DNA from: Acanthosepion esculentum
Lineage: Eukaryota; Mollusca; Cephalopoda; Sepiida; Sepiidae
Reading direction: 5' to 3'
NCBI GenBank assembly: GCA_964036315.1
Contig: OZ038500.1
Coordinates: 54,291,925-54,355,924, forward strand
DNA: 64,000 nucleotides
Both the position numbers and the translations under genes were made by a program. This document shows positions 33,874-45,526 of this stretch, piece by piece. Positions within the stretch are counted from its first letter, which is position 1, and each line of letters begins with the position of its first letter. Below the pieces are notes generated by a model. It ran no database searches. It saw only the letters and a program-made list of their open reading frames with translations, and had not been told where the DNA came from.

Positions 33874-33949
33874 GACTTGTGGAATGAGTTGTGACCCATG
33901 GTGTGAAACTGACAGTTACCATACAGTGTTGATTCATGTGTCAACACTA

Positions 33950-33987
<38 letters not shown>

Positions 33988-34064
33988 CATTTACACACGG
34001 AATTATAAAAAAAATCCTATATCTAGCATTGACTCTGTCTTATTCTATCACTGTGTGTGTGTGT

Positions 34065-34109
<45 letters not shown>

Positions 34110-34115
<6 letters not shown>

Positions 34116-34250
34116 GAAAAAAAGGAAAACTTATTTTAACTGATATGTTTTGTCCTCTGAGGGACTTGATAAAATCCCTCACAGAATGAAACATGTCAGC
34201 TATGATAAGTTTTCCTTTTGTCTTTATTCATATTGTCCTTTTACAGATAT
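34110..34250. mobile_element. Fold-back repeat, member 3
   Basis: GGAAAACTTATTTTAACTGA and TATGTTTTGTC pair with GAAACATGTCAG and GATAAGTTTTCC. An inner stem GAGGGACTT.../...ATCCCTC sits in the loop. Immediately right of a (TA)n array, like members 1 and 2. Confidence 0.65.
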
Positions 34251-34280
34251 ACTCAATCTGAATTTTTTTTTACATATTAA

Positions 34281-34372
<92 letters not shown>

Positions 34373-34413
34373 CCTCACTGTTTAATGTATATTTATTCTT
34401 AGTATAAATTTAA

Positions 34414-34464
<51 letters not shown>

Positions 34465-34839
34465 CCTGTTTGGTTGTTGAAATAGGTATTCTGGTTTCTC
34501 TAGTTGGAGTTCAGGTTTTTTCCACCAGGAAAATTTGATCATTTCTCTTTTCCTTCTGCCTCTAGAAATCATTACATTTGTTTACTTGAAAAATCTGAAC
34601 TACCTTCAAGGTGTCTCTCTGCCTATAAATGTTAGCCAGCCAGCCCTTACATACCTGTTTAATTCTCTTTTTTTCTCACATAATATATATATATAAAGAG
34701 GGAAAGAGAGGGAACTTTTGTTGATCAGGCAAGGTTGAACAGTGCCTTTAAGCAAAATACTTCTCATTATAGATTTTTAAATTTTGATATGTGTTCTGTT
34801 TTTGTATTTTAATGTAAACAAAAATATTTTTTTTGCCTA

Positions 34840-35030
34840 TCAGCCTGAATATTTAAATAAATCTTATTGAAGAAAAATATGCATTCCCTGGCATTTTTCT
34901 TTAATAAGGTTTTTCAAATATTCAGGCCAGTAGACAAAAATAAATAAACTGTTTAAGAAATAGTGTCTAATTAAAATATGAGTATACACTAAAATATGAG
35001 TATACACTAAAATATGAGTATACACTAAAA
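34840..35030. repeat. Hairpin and 17-bp triplicate
   Basis: 34845-34890 and 34893-34940 form an imperfect palindrome (GCCTGAATATTT, CTTATTGAAGAAAAAT and complements). AAATATGAGTATACACT is repeated three times at 34974-35028. Confidence 0.8.
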
Positions 35031-35139
35031 ATGACAATCTGTCGGATTAATAAATTAAAAAATCCATTACTTCTTTAGACAATTGCTTTGTTTATGTTTT
35101 GATATGAAACAGAAGATATATGGAAATTTTAAAGCATCT

Positions 35140-35350
35140 ATGATGAGAAGAGGCACAGTAGAGTAATGGATAGTGGCTCGGATTGAGAAATCAGAGAGCC
35201 GAGTTCGAATTCCAGTAAAATCCACTACATTCACTTATGTGCTAATACTCTTGGAAAAGATATGAATCCTTTTCATCTCCCCCCAGATATGTGTAAATAG
35301 CAGGATAGACTAGGTTCTATAGCCTTGAATGGCAACTGGTCTAATGCAGA
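35140..35350 (+). mobile_element. tRNA-type SINE
   Basis: B-box-like GAGTTCGAATTCCAG at about 35202, preceded by a tRNA-like TAATGGATAGTGGCTCGG, then a body with CACTTATGTGCTAATACTC, GAATCC, CCCCAGATATGTG and ACTGGTCTAATGC. The same body follows a 5S-like head at 36101. Confidence 0.65.
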
Positions 35351-35479
35351 AAGAAATGGCAACCGACTGTGGGGAAAAAATCTGCCTCGTCAGTCATGTA
35401 TCTCTAGATACATGATCGCCTAAGCGTGTATCATGCATGGCACATAACTGACTGATGACAAGAAGGATTTCACTTAAAG

Positions 35480-35560
35480 GTGCACACACACACACACACA
35501 TACACACATATATATACCCGATGCGATGAAAAAAAAAATAAAAATATATATATATATATA
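35480..35560. repeat. (CA)n and (TA)n arrays
   Basis: CA repeats at 35482-35508 and TA repeats at 35544-35562. Confidence 0.9.
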
Positions 35561-35694
35561 TATGTGTGTGTTTTTATGTCATTCTTTTCAAGTTTCTCTA
35601 GCTCAGATTCTTTAGATTACATAACCCAAAATAGCATAAGAGATTTCAAAATATTCCAAAACATATGTGATTACTACTACTGTTACTTGGGCAC

Positions 35695-35835
35695 CTTGAG
35701 GTGGTGTAATGGTTAGCAAGCTTGTCTTGCTAGAACAATTATGACTTAGTTCGATCCTCACTGGGTGCCTCATACTTTCGGTCTTGTGCCACATCTGTGC
35801 TACGCTTGGAAAATTACTACTACTACTACTTAGTA
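35695..35835 (+). mobile_element. tRNA-derived SINE with (ACT)n tail
   Basis: GGCACC at 35689 and GGGTGCC at 35768 form an acceptor-like stem. Between them are A-box-like GGTGTAATGGTTAGC and B-box-like TAGTTCGATCCTCACT. The body includes TTCGGTCTTGTGCCACATC and the tail is TACTACTACTACTACT. The head is too degenerate for a working tRNA, and the body shows it is a SINE. Confidence 0.75.
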
Positions 35836-36100
35836 GATAGAAATGAGAGATATTGGTTAAAGTAGAAACAAATCGTGGAATATACAAAGAAATTATGTAA
35901 TTCTGCTTAAGATTGTGGATTTTGTTACCTAAATTCTAAGGTGTACCTACATGAAATAGGAAGCTCCTGTGGAAACATGGTGTGAGTTTGAATCTCTTTA
36001 GGAACTACACTGTTCTGAATTTCTGTAATTTAACAGCGCCTACTTTTGTCTGTCTTGCCCCTCTCTGTTGATCTCTTTGAATCTCATTAACACGGTTCAG

Positions 36101-36320
36101 GCTTATGGCCATGTCATACTGGAACACCAGTTATCATACGATCACTGAAGTTAAGCAATGTCAAGTCTGGTCCATGCTTAGATGCTTGAGATTGGAAATT
36201 GGAGAACCAAGTTCGAATTCCAGTCAGGTTTGTTATATTCACTTATGTGCAAAAATACCCTTGGGAAAGGCATGAATCCATCTCTACTTCTCCCCAGCTA
36301 TGGGTTAATTAGTAGGACTT
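36101..36320 (+). mobile_element. SINE with 5S rRNA-derived head and tRNA-type body
   Basis: 36101-36190 matches the first ~90 nt of 5S rRNA: GCTTATGGCCAT, GGAACAC, TCATACGATCACTGAAGTTA, AGCAATGTC, then TGCTTAGATG. From about 36190 it continues as the same body as the SINE at 35140 (AGTTCGAATTCCAGTC, CACTTATGTGC, ATGAATCC, CCCCAGCTATG). The head retains the 5S internal-promoter region in degraded form. Confidence 0.75.
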
Positions 36321-37803
36321 GTATCAATAAAATCATTATTATCTCCAAAAAATTAATTTAAATCTGAAAATATTTTCTGGCTTTAAATAACTTGCAAAAG
36401 GTTGGTAAACCATAAAAAACACATCTTAAATAAAACCTCATCCACTAATTAGGCTGGTGAGTTTTTTTTTTAAAAATTTTTCTGTAAAACTATATATACT
36501 TTGTGATCTTCTGTCAGAATTAAACAAAATATTTTTAGATTATTAATCTCAAACTAAAAGACAGAAGGAAATGGTGTCTGCCTTTACTGATGAATGGAAT
36601 TGTTTATTTCATTGACTAAGTGTGTAGCTTAAAGAATTTGTTAACCTTCAGTTTATAACACATTATAGAAGGTTTAAACACATAGAAAAAAAATTTATAA
36701 CACATTATAGGAAAAGTTTATAACACATAATAGAAAAAAAGTTTATAACACATTATAGAAAATTTTTAAAATGAGAAAAAAGTCAGCATCAGTTGCTTTT
36801 AAAAAAAATTTAGAAAAAAGTGAAGAAATCCATGCTCAGCAACAAAATGGTTCTGTGATTTCATGACATATATTAATCTCCAGGTTTTATATTGACGTAT
36901 CTGAAGGGTTGTAGGTATGGAAAATTCTGTTCTTGTTCAGTCCTTCCCGGAAGTCGCCTGTCTTTTAAATTAACTCCTTATGTCTGCTGTTCTAATTTTG
37001 GGGATTCATAGGTAGAAACTTGTAGCCAATTCCAGATTTTTATAAACCGATGATTTATACCGAGGACAAAAGACGTGAGATTTACTACAATAATAAAGGA
37101 TGCAAACCAAATGTTTTCAGAATGAATCTTGGAAAGGATTTGGATAAATATTGTCTTATATTTTTAGGTGTGTTGCTCTTGCTCATTTGGAAATTATTTG
37201 CGTTCATTTACTGATTATTGTTCTTGTCACAATTTGGTAAAGAGAGATTCCAGTTTTAAACAGTTATAAATTCAAGCATTAACGATATCATACAGTGCTA
37301 GTTTCAGAGTTAGACTTAAAAACAAATCCAGGAGATATATTCCAATATATATTACTTTTCTCAATACATTAGTGAGACACTGGTATGTCTTTATTCTCAC
37401 TTGTATGTATGCAGTCAAAACTGTTATGTTCTGGGGGAATGGGGGCTTGTGCAAATATATTTAACTTAAAAAGGGAACATATCACCCTCTTTTGGATGAA
37501 GTACTAATAATAAATAGACAGTGTATGAGTGATAGAAACTGATGAAAATATGTCTATTAAAAGAGCCGATAAGCACAGTTAGTATATTATCCGATGCAAT
37601 GTTTAGTACTGATGCTAAGCAAAAGAAACTAAGAACCTCTTGAAAAAACTGAAAAAAAAAAAAATCATCATTAATATATTGAAAATTAGCATATGTTTTA
37701 ATTTTGTAACTTAATTCATTATAAAAATATTATTATAGAAATATTATTTTTTAGTGATTTCAAATAGGTAAAGATAAATAAACAAAATTTCAGTTTTGGT
37801 TGG

Positions 37804-37838
<35 letters not shown>

Positions 37839-39235
37839 ATAAAGAATTAAAAAAAAAAAAAATAATTGCTTTATTTTGATTTCCTCGATTCTTACGTTGG
37901 TCTGTATTCGTGTTACGTGATGGTTACGTCTTTGGTCTCTGATGATCAGAGATCAGGGTACTAAGTGTGACTTCCGTCCATCCACCGTCTGTTGTTTCAG
38001 ATTAAGTCTCCCATACGAGCCCACTGATTCATTTATTTTAAACTCAATGAAAAATATGTTCTTTATATATAAAAGAATTGTCCCTATTAAAAAGTAATTG
38101 AAGAAAATAGTTAGCTATTCAAGGGAGCTAACTCAATAACTGAATGACGGGAACGGATGTGGAGTGTAGTAATGTCCCTTGAACAGGGAATAAGAACAAC
38201 GAAATTTATTAAACATTATATTTTATTTGTCTTCTGTTGTCATGTGTCGTATCTCTTCTCAGTTTTCTCAAGAAACTATTGAATAATTTTTATTTTTTTC
38301 TGTTTTGTGTAAATTTTCTAGAAACGAGTAATTTAATATAACGTTTCTAAATTGAACCCATACTGGAAATCTGTAAGAAAACAAGTGTTTTTGTCTTCTT
38401 TCAATTTTTTTCTTTAATTTCCTTTTATCAAGTTTATTTTAAGAAACCCTTTAAACAGTTTAGTCTCTTCAATTCCTGAAAGATTTAATTCTATGTATCT
38501 AACCCTTTATTTTGGAGGTGAAATATTTTTTAATTTCACAACTAAGTGCACCTTATTTAATTATTTATTTATTTTTTTTAAGTCAGTCTGAAATACTAAA
38601 GTGATATGAAAGACAAAATGGATTCCTTTATTATTTGTTAGCCTGACTTAATGAAGATGACTGACTGTTAATAACTGTCTGGATAATAAAACTGACAATA
38701 AATAAGTTTTCCATTTGTAAGATATTTTAACTTTATACTTAAATCCTGTTTGTATCTTTTAAAACTTTGAAATTGTGAGCAGAATCTCTTCAGACTATAT
38801 TTCCACAGTTTAAAATGTTTCAGCTGTAAAGGCAGACAGAAAGGCATCCTTTAAAATTTGCTAATAAATAAGTTCTTCATTAAACAAAAAGCCTTATTTT
38901 ATTTATTTTTTAAATTGTTTTTTTTTCTTGTTCTTGAAAACTGAATAAAATGATTTAATAATTATTGCATTATAACCATTAAAACATATTTTTTTAAAAC
39001 AAACATAAAGGAGAAAGGAAAATCCGTTTTAGACAGAAAAGGGTAAAGAAAAACAAAAAAAAAGTCAATCCGTTTTGTTCACTTTTCAGAGTTCAATCAC
39101 TTTTTAAGGACTGTGGCAGTAACTAAAATAAGGAAACATTTATAAAGATAAAAGAATCAAGATAAGGAAAAGTTGGAAAGAGTTATTTTAGAACCGACTT
39201 CAAATTTTGCCGACACCATTCATCAGCGTCCGATA
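36321..39235. other. AT-rich DNA, no gene seen
   Basis: Four loose repeats of TTTATAACACATTATAGAAA at 36650-36765 and poly-A runs at 37809-37862. Otherwise no ORF, RNA or repeat identity. This is the quietest part of the window. Confidence 0.5.
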
Positions 39236-39237
39236 AA

Positions 39238-39287
39238 TCTATTGAATTCATTAGCAGATATATTTATATATGCTAATGAATTCAACA
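39238..39287. repeat. Short palindrome
   Basis: TTGAATTCATTAGCAGATAT and its near-perfect complement, meeting at 39262. Confidence 0.8.
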
Positions 39288-39750
39288 GACTGATGAGCAG
39301 GGTATTTGTGAAACTTAGTCTTAAATTTTTTTTCTTATAGTGTTGTTCACCCTGTACAAGGTCTGGGTGACACTCGAGACAGCATATGTTATTTCCTTTT
39401 GTATATTTCAACACATATTTGTTTACAAATCAATATTTGTAGTTTATCTATTTTCTGAAATATGAGCTTTTGAAATGGGGCATTTTTTTCTTAACCAAAT
39501 GGTTGATTATTTGTGATTGGCTTTGAGGCAATTGATTTTCTAGTTTTATTGAATAATTAATTACCATTATACATTGGTTGATTAGAAAGAAAGGACTGTT
39601 TCCAAAGACATTTTATAATAGTTATTTTTTTGCTGTTATAAAAAATTCATAAAGACTTGTGTATATGAACACATTGATGATAAAGAGGAAAACCATTTTT
39701 TTCTTAACAGAATCCCCGTGAAAAAATCACCCTGAAGATGAGATGAATCA

Positions 39751-39812
39751 TTAAATTAATATTTGACAGTGTGTGGCTTGTGAGCTACAGTTTGGCAAAC
39801 TTAGGTTCATAT

Positions 39813-39853
<41 letters not shown>

Positions 39854-40206
39854 TATATTCCATTATTTTTAGCCTTTTTGTACATGTGGATGAGGCTACT
39901 TGTATTATCAACGAGTATGTTACGGATGGAGTTTGGTAGGTCTCCATGTGTATTTAAATGAGACCTAATTGAGCTATGGTCAGAGAGATGTAACATGAGT
40001 TTTCTTGTAGTATATCCAGTATAATTATTTATGAATTTGGTTTGATCAGGAACACAGTTGCTTAAGGGAAATGCCAGTTTCCTAAATAATATTGCTTCTC
40101 TGTAATTTGGATTTTGCAGGTGAATTGTTATTGTTGACAATGAGGTTAGAATTTTAAAATTTTTTATAGTAGATAATTTAAATTTCTTGTTTTTTTTCAC
40201 CTGCAA
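39751..40206 (-). pseudogene. Penelope-like element, GIY-YIG endonuclease fragment
   Basis: The minus frame contains REAILFRKLAFPLSNCV, DQTKFINNYTGYTTRKLMLH and SDHSSIRSHLNTHG. NNYTGYTTRxL...L..H is the GIY-YIG core (usually NYIGYTT..L..RL..H), here with I-to-T in the second motif residue. It runs into a (GT)n array (39816-39850) where the domain is cut off. Confidence 0.65.
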
Positions 40207-40238
40207 GATCTAAAAAATGCAACAGACTCAATGTACAC

Positions 40239-40240
<2 letters not shown>

Positions 40241-40291
<51 letters not shown>

Positions 40292-40381
40292 TTCTTTTTG
40301 GCATGAACTTTTTATCTAACATTATATTATTATAGCAACTCAAATAAGTGTACCCACTGAAATAATGTTTATACTCATAAG

Positions 40382-40430
<49 letters not shown>
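40241..40430. repeat. (TA)n arrays bracketing half of a MITE
   Basis: (TA)n at 40241-40282 and 40383-40430. Between them 40318-40378 matches, in reverse, one end of the MITE at 54289-54446 (AGTGGGTACAC, AGTTGCTAT). Confidence 0.7.
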
Positions 40431-40431
<1 letters not shown>

Positions 40432-40699
40432 CTGGTCTATCATATCAGCAAAGAATATTCAAGAAATACTACTCATCTGCAAATACATATTTTATTACTT
40501 AAATGTTTTTTTTTTTTTAAGTAATAAAAAAAGTCAAAAATCTGTTAGATTAATAAATAAAAAAATCCTTTTTTTTTTCTTTTTAAAAATATATATATTA
40601 CCAGTTTGTGACTGGAAGGGATAATTCTGGAGAAGATATTAATCCAGGGAGAACTCAATGTAGACTTCAGAGCATTATAATAATAATAAAAAAGAAGAC

Positions 40700-40845
40700 A
40701 ACCTTAAATATTCATTTTGATTATAATTTATTTTGTGAATATCGAAATATTCATCTCTTTAGATTGAAATCTCCTTTTTGATATTCATGAAATAAATTCT
40801 AATCAAAATGAATATTTAAAGTTTTTTCTTTATATATATATAAAT
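40700..40845. repeat. Inverted repeat, about 50-bp arms
   Basis: TTAAATATTCATTTTGATTA at 40705 is complemented at 40797-40818 (CTAATCAAAATGAATATTTA). The middle contains nested AATATTCATCTCTTTAGATT. Confidence 0.85.
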
Positions 40846-40928
40846 AAATAAATAATGTGGAATGAGAACGATCTACCTGCATAGATTAAATAACTGGTTC
40901 AGTTTGTAGGTTAGCCAGATTGACAGAC

Positions 40929-40970
40929 ACCTGATGAAGACAAGCAGGAGGCACAATGACTGAAACGTGA
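40929..40970 (+). ncRNA. Hammerhead-like core (CTGATGA ... GAAAC)
   Basis: CTGATGA at 40931-40937 and GAAA at 40962-40965, 24 nt apart, then CGTGATAAC. Stem II pairing is poor (AGAC vs GACT), so it is probably inactive. The motif type is common next to Penelope-like elements. Confidence 0.3.
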
Positions 40971-41163
40971 TAACATTTGCAAAGATGAGGACAATAGTCC
41001 ACGTATAAATAATGTAAATAATGTTTAGTCCTCATCCCGGAAATTCAGGCAGAAAATTTTATATTGATTGAATTTGAAGAGACTGTATATCAAGGGTGAC
41101 CAAGGTTAATGTAAGAGCCCACCCCCTTCCTTTTTTAGTAATCCATACTTCAGGTGTCTAATG

Positions 41164-41624
41164 CAGTGTTTCTCAACCTTTTTATCCTTGTGGAAACCTT
41201 GAAATAATTTTCATGTTTCAGGGAACCCCTGCATAAAAAAAAATTATTATATATCATTATTAATATCTATTTGTTATTGTAGTTCAGGTGGTAAACATAG
41301 ATCCCCAAGTGAGTTATTCAGTGATACACGAATCTGACACAGGTACTGTCCACTAACTAGTGAAGGCAGTTTCACACTGATTCCATATAGACATTGCTAA
41401 ATGCATTCTCTATGATTATTATAGCTATAAATATTATAAGAGGTTGAAGCCTTTATTATAATAACCAAGGATTTTCCAACAATAAGCTGTACACAATAGT
41501 AAAATTATAAATATGAATAAATGAAACAAAAATTACTCAAAAATGCCTTAGCCTGTTTATCACTGTTTTATTGCAGAAGCATGAGTGACCTCTTGCAGAA
41601 CCCTAGGATTCTGGGGAAACACTG
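41164..41624. mobile_element. hAT MITE with 8-bp target duplication
   Basis: 461 bp. Ends CAGTGTTTCTCAACCTTTTT and, inverted, CAGTGTTTCCCCAGAATCCT. The duplication is GTCTAATG (41156-41163) and GCCTAATG (41625-41632), one mismatch. End sequence and 8-bp duplication are hallmarks of the hAT superfamily. No transposase. Confidence 0.9.
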
Positions 41625-42099
41625 GCCTAATGAGGTGCCTGCAAATTTAAGCAGGCTTTCATCACATTGGCCAGGAAAGCTAACTTAATACTTACTCGAC
41701 CATTGAACTGAGACGAAAGGTAACAGACACTTGCTGGATGTTTCGTGTTACACAAACACACACACACACAAGATGGTGTCGAAATGTCAATGTCCTGACC
41801 CACATCCACAAATCAGTATTATTTTTGGTCATTAAAATTTGTCCAAATGACCAGATATGAGAATTTTAGGGAAAGGGCTTTTTGGTCAGCACCCCCTCAT
41901 ATATAGTTTAGCTTTTAACCTTAGTGCCTAAGGTAAGTTCTGAGTGTTTTAAGCACAGATGAAAATCTAAGCCTTCAATGTTGATTCTCTAGGTAAGCAC
42001 ATCCTGTACTCCATCTTCACATCTGTACAGCTATTGCCAAGTGGCAACAGAAGTTTGGCATAATATAACATGCACATGCACACATTTTTGTTACTTAAA

Positions 42100-42450
42100 T
42101 GTTATTTTTAGTGGTTACTCATATTTGAATAAACGTTCCGTGTATTTTAAGCAGTAATTTATTTCATCTACCAGCCTGAACATCCATGAGCTTGTTCAAA
42201 GAAAATGTGCCCAACGGCAGGATTCAAACATGCACCCCCTTTGCAGGAGAAACGATCGTCTGATCTGAGGTGCTTTGAACCCCTCGGTCAGGAAGAGATT
42301 CATAATCAGTAATAAAGAGTGGTTTAAAGGTAAATGGACCCTTGATTGAGGTGGAGGCCAGTAGATGAAATAAAATAGTGTTTAAAATAAATGGAACGTC
42401 TACTTGAATAGGGGTATCCATTAAAAATATGTTTAAGTAATAAAAATATG
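42100..42450 (-). mobile_element. Repeat with tRNA-like SINE remnant
   Basis: Minus-strand GTTTGAATCCTGCCGTTGG (about 42226-42208) is B-box-like, with a degraded tRNA-like stretch to 42310. Flanks match the non-tRNA parts of the unit at 30480-31205. Confidence 0.45.
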
Positions 42451-42629
42451 TCAGATCCATTCTTTAGAAATATATATATAAAAATATGTCAGATCCATTA
42501 ATTCTTTATATATACACACACACACACACACATATATATATATGTGTGTATGAAGAACTATAGTCTTAAGATGTGCTATATTTATGGGATAAATTGCTCA
42601 ATATCAGAGATAAAGCGTGTGTAAATATA

Positions 42630-45526
42630 AAAGTGAACATAGAAGTCAACACTTAGAGGCGACAGTCTGTTTCATACTAGATGCAATCGTCAGGCCACGA
42701 GTGCTGTTATTTTTCTCGGCTATTTATATATATGGGTCAGGGGTGCATTGTGGGTAGTCTATTTGGGCGGTTATTTCACCGGAAGTCGTTTATTTGGGTT
42801 AAATTATTTTGCTTGTTTTTATTTAATTTTTTATTTTTATTTCTTATTCCTTTTTTTAATCGGTGTTTTTATTAACGTAGTAAAAATTTGTTTATATCAC
42901 TTATTTAATAGTTTTGGTTTGGGAAGATAAAGCTATTTATTCAATTTGGGGGTTGATTGTTGTAGTTTATTCTAACTATTATTTTGGCAGGAACAGTTTT
43001 TAATTTGTTTATTACTTCGTATATTTATTTGGATTGATTATTGGGATCGGTTTGTTAGTTTATTTATTTATTTGGATGAATTTAGATCAATTTTATTTAT
43101 TATTTATTTGTTATACTGTATATTTTCTCTTTTCAGTTTTCGATTTTTAAGTAACGTATTTTTTTTTTTGTTATCGTTATATAACAGTTATACAATTTTT
43201 TTCGTCCGATTTTCGGTTTGATTTTTATAGTCTAACTAATATTTTGGTCATAATGGTTTATTAATTTATTTATTATTTATTTGGGTTCATTGATTTTCTT
43301 ATTTTTTTATTCTATTTTGTCTATTCTAACAGGTGTGATTTGGTAATTTGTTTGGGTTAATTTATTTTGCTTATTTTATTGTCATTTTGTTTATTTTTTT
43401 CCGTTTTCGATTTTTAAGTAACGTAGTAAAAATTTGTTTTCATGTCTGCATTTTGAAATGAGCTCCGATCTTTTATTTACTCCCTCCGTTTCGAAATAGT
43501 TGTACCAAAAAAAATTTCATGTTGTTCCAAAATAATTGTTCCAGTAGATAAAAAAATACCAAAAAGAACAAAAAATATCATTTATTCCCATACCCAACAG
43601 TAAATAAGTAATATTAGTGAATTGTCATAAAAATTAGTGTGAAATATATCGAAACTGATATACATAAACAGTTAAATTAATAACAAAAATAACTGGGGAA
43701 GGTTTACTTTAACAAAAGCAGTTTTTGTTGCAACTCGCCAGAAATAGAAATGGACGCTTCAAGTTTTCCTTCTTTTTCAAGCTTCTCTTTAGACATGTGC
43801 CGGAGTTTATAGTTGTTATCGCCGTCAACTAAAATAACTTGTTCCATTGCTAACTGCAAACTTAGAAAGGTATTGTTAAGCTTCGACTTCTGAAGTTTAT
43901 TGAAACTTTCTTCAACTGCTTCAATGATCTGGTCAACATTATTTGGAGCTTGCTGGTGCTGAATTGATTGAATTGCATTAAAATAACCCAGATCAAGGAC
44001 ATTGAGATCAGGACTATTTGGAGGCTGGCAAACTAATTCAATTTGCAAACCCAGACGTTCTGCAGCTACGTTTAATTCATCTGCAACCTGTTTTATTGCA
44101 CCGTGGATCTTTCCAGCAGTGCTTGCAACACAGCACTACGTTCATTATTTGTCAATTCGTGCTTCTTGCAATTTCGTTTAGCATTTCTGCCAATTGGCTT
44201 CTCTTCTCCCATCATAATTTCTTGCCAGCGGGTGGTCTGAAAAAAAATACAATTTTAATGTGGTGAAAAAGTGATATAATTTGCGCTTGAAATTATTCTA
44301 CCTGAATAAGCTAATATAATTACTTGAGGAACATCAATGCTAACCTGTTAATGTAAACGGCAAACAATTCGACTAAGAATTAGTATATTCCACATGAGAT
44401 TTCCGGCTATGGAACAACTATTTCGGAACAGAGGGATTAATAATTTACTTTGGTCTGGGAAGGTAATGATAGCTATTTTTTCCTCCATGCAAAGTTTGCA
44501 AGTTTTTGATTGGTTGTTGTAGGCTGATGATCTTTTCCTTATTTTCCAAGATATTTTGGTGTGGTGTGCGTTTTGTTTTTTATTTCCCAGATATATTTAG
44601 AAAGCATTGTGCTGTTCGCATATTTACTATTTGTGTACATAATTTCTTTGTTTCCAAGGTCCTACAGTTACTCTTATGTGCACTTTTTCTTCATTATCTG
44701 GTGATTTTATCGTGGCTTGGTATATTATGTTGTTTTGTAAACAATTACCTTTTAAGGGACATTCATTCTTTATTCTGCAGTTTCACGTGGGTTTAATTTG
44801 TTCGTGTAGTTTGTTGATAATTTTCCTGTTGTGCATTTTTATTATTTGTGCCATGTTGTCGGTGCAAATGTAGCTGATTTTTACTGTGTTTTTGTTGAAT
44901 ATTTTGTGTAGGGTGCTTGATTCCGGGAAGTGTTTGTGTAAGAGTTTGAAGAATATTTTTCATACGTTTGTTTTTACGTTTTTGCTGTACGGTGGGTTGA
45001 ACCATATGATATTTCATTTCCTGTTGGCCTTTTTTGAGTTCTGTGGTGAATATGTGAGTGTTGCTGGGAATCCGCTATCTTTTAGGGCTGTTTCATAGTC
45101 TTTCTTAGCTTTGTTAAATATCGATTCATTGGAGGAATTGTCGGAAAGCCTGCGGTTAATCGATTTTGGTATCTGTTTGATTATAGAAGGCGGGTGGTTG
45201 GAAGATGTGTGTATATAGAGTGGTTTATCATTGGGTTTTCTGTATGGTTCGTATGTGCCTTTTCTTAGGTTGAAGGTAACATCTAGAAAATCTACTTCGT
45301 TTAAGTTAGTTTTTATATCTATGTCGAATAATAAAAATAAAAAATAAATAAAAACAAGCAAAATAATTGAACCCAAATGAATAAATAAACGACTTCCGGT
45401 GAAATAACCGCCAAAATAGATTACCCGCAATGCACCACTGACCTGTATATATAAATAGCTAAGAAAAATAACAGCACTCGTGGCATGAAACAGACTGTCG
45501 CCTCTAAGTGTTGACTTCTATGTTCA

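Larger units (their letters stand above)
29073..34460. repeat. Microsatellite-dense zone
   Basis: Main arrays: (CA)n(TA)n 29076-29136; (CA)n 29270-29323; (TA)n(CA)n 29784-29851; (TA)n 30194-30220; (CA)n 30428-30447; (TA)n with GT-rich segments 31208-31562; (CTAT)n 32512-32540; (CA)n 32778-32798; (TA)n 32970-33022, 33159-33200, 33228-33248; (CTAT)n 33506-33540; (TA)n(GA)n 33815-33873; (TA)n 33952-33984; (GT)n(TA)n 34052-34112; (CA)n(TA)n 34283-34370; (TA)n 34416-34458. Long YIYI or HTHT frames here are artefacts. Confidence 0.95.

Noticed and set aside
35689..35775. tRNA gene
   Set aside because: A- and B-box-like parts are present, but the arms do not pair properly and a SINE body and (ACT)n tail follow.
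36101..36190. 5S rRNA gene or plain pseudogene
   Set aside because: Too diverged, with no 3' end or T-run terminator; it is fused to a SINE body.
44506..45098. Plus-strand hydrophobic ORFs
   Set aside because: They are shadows of the minus-strand Penelope GIY-YIG/RT coding sequence.
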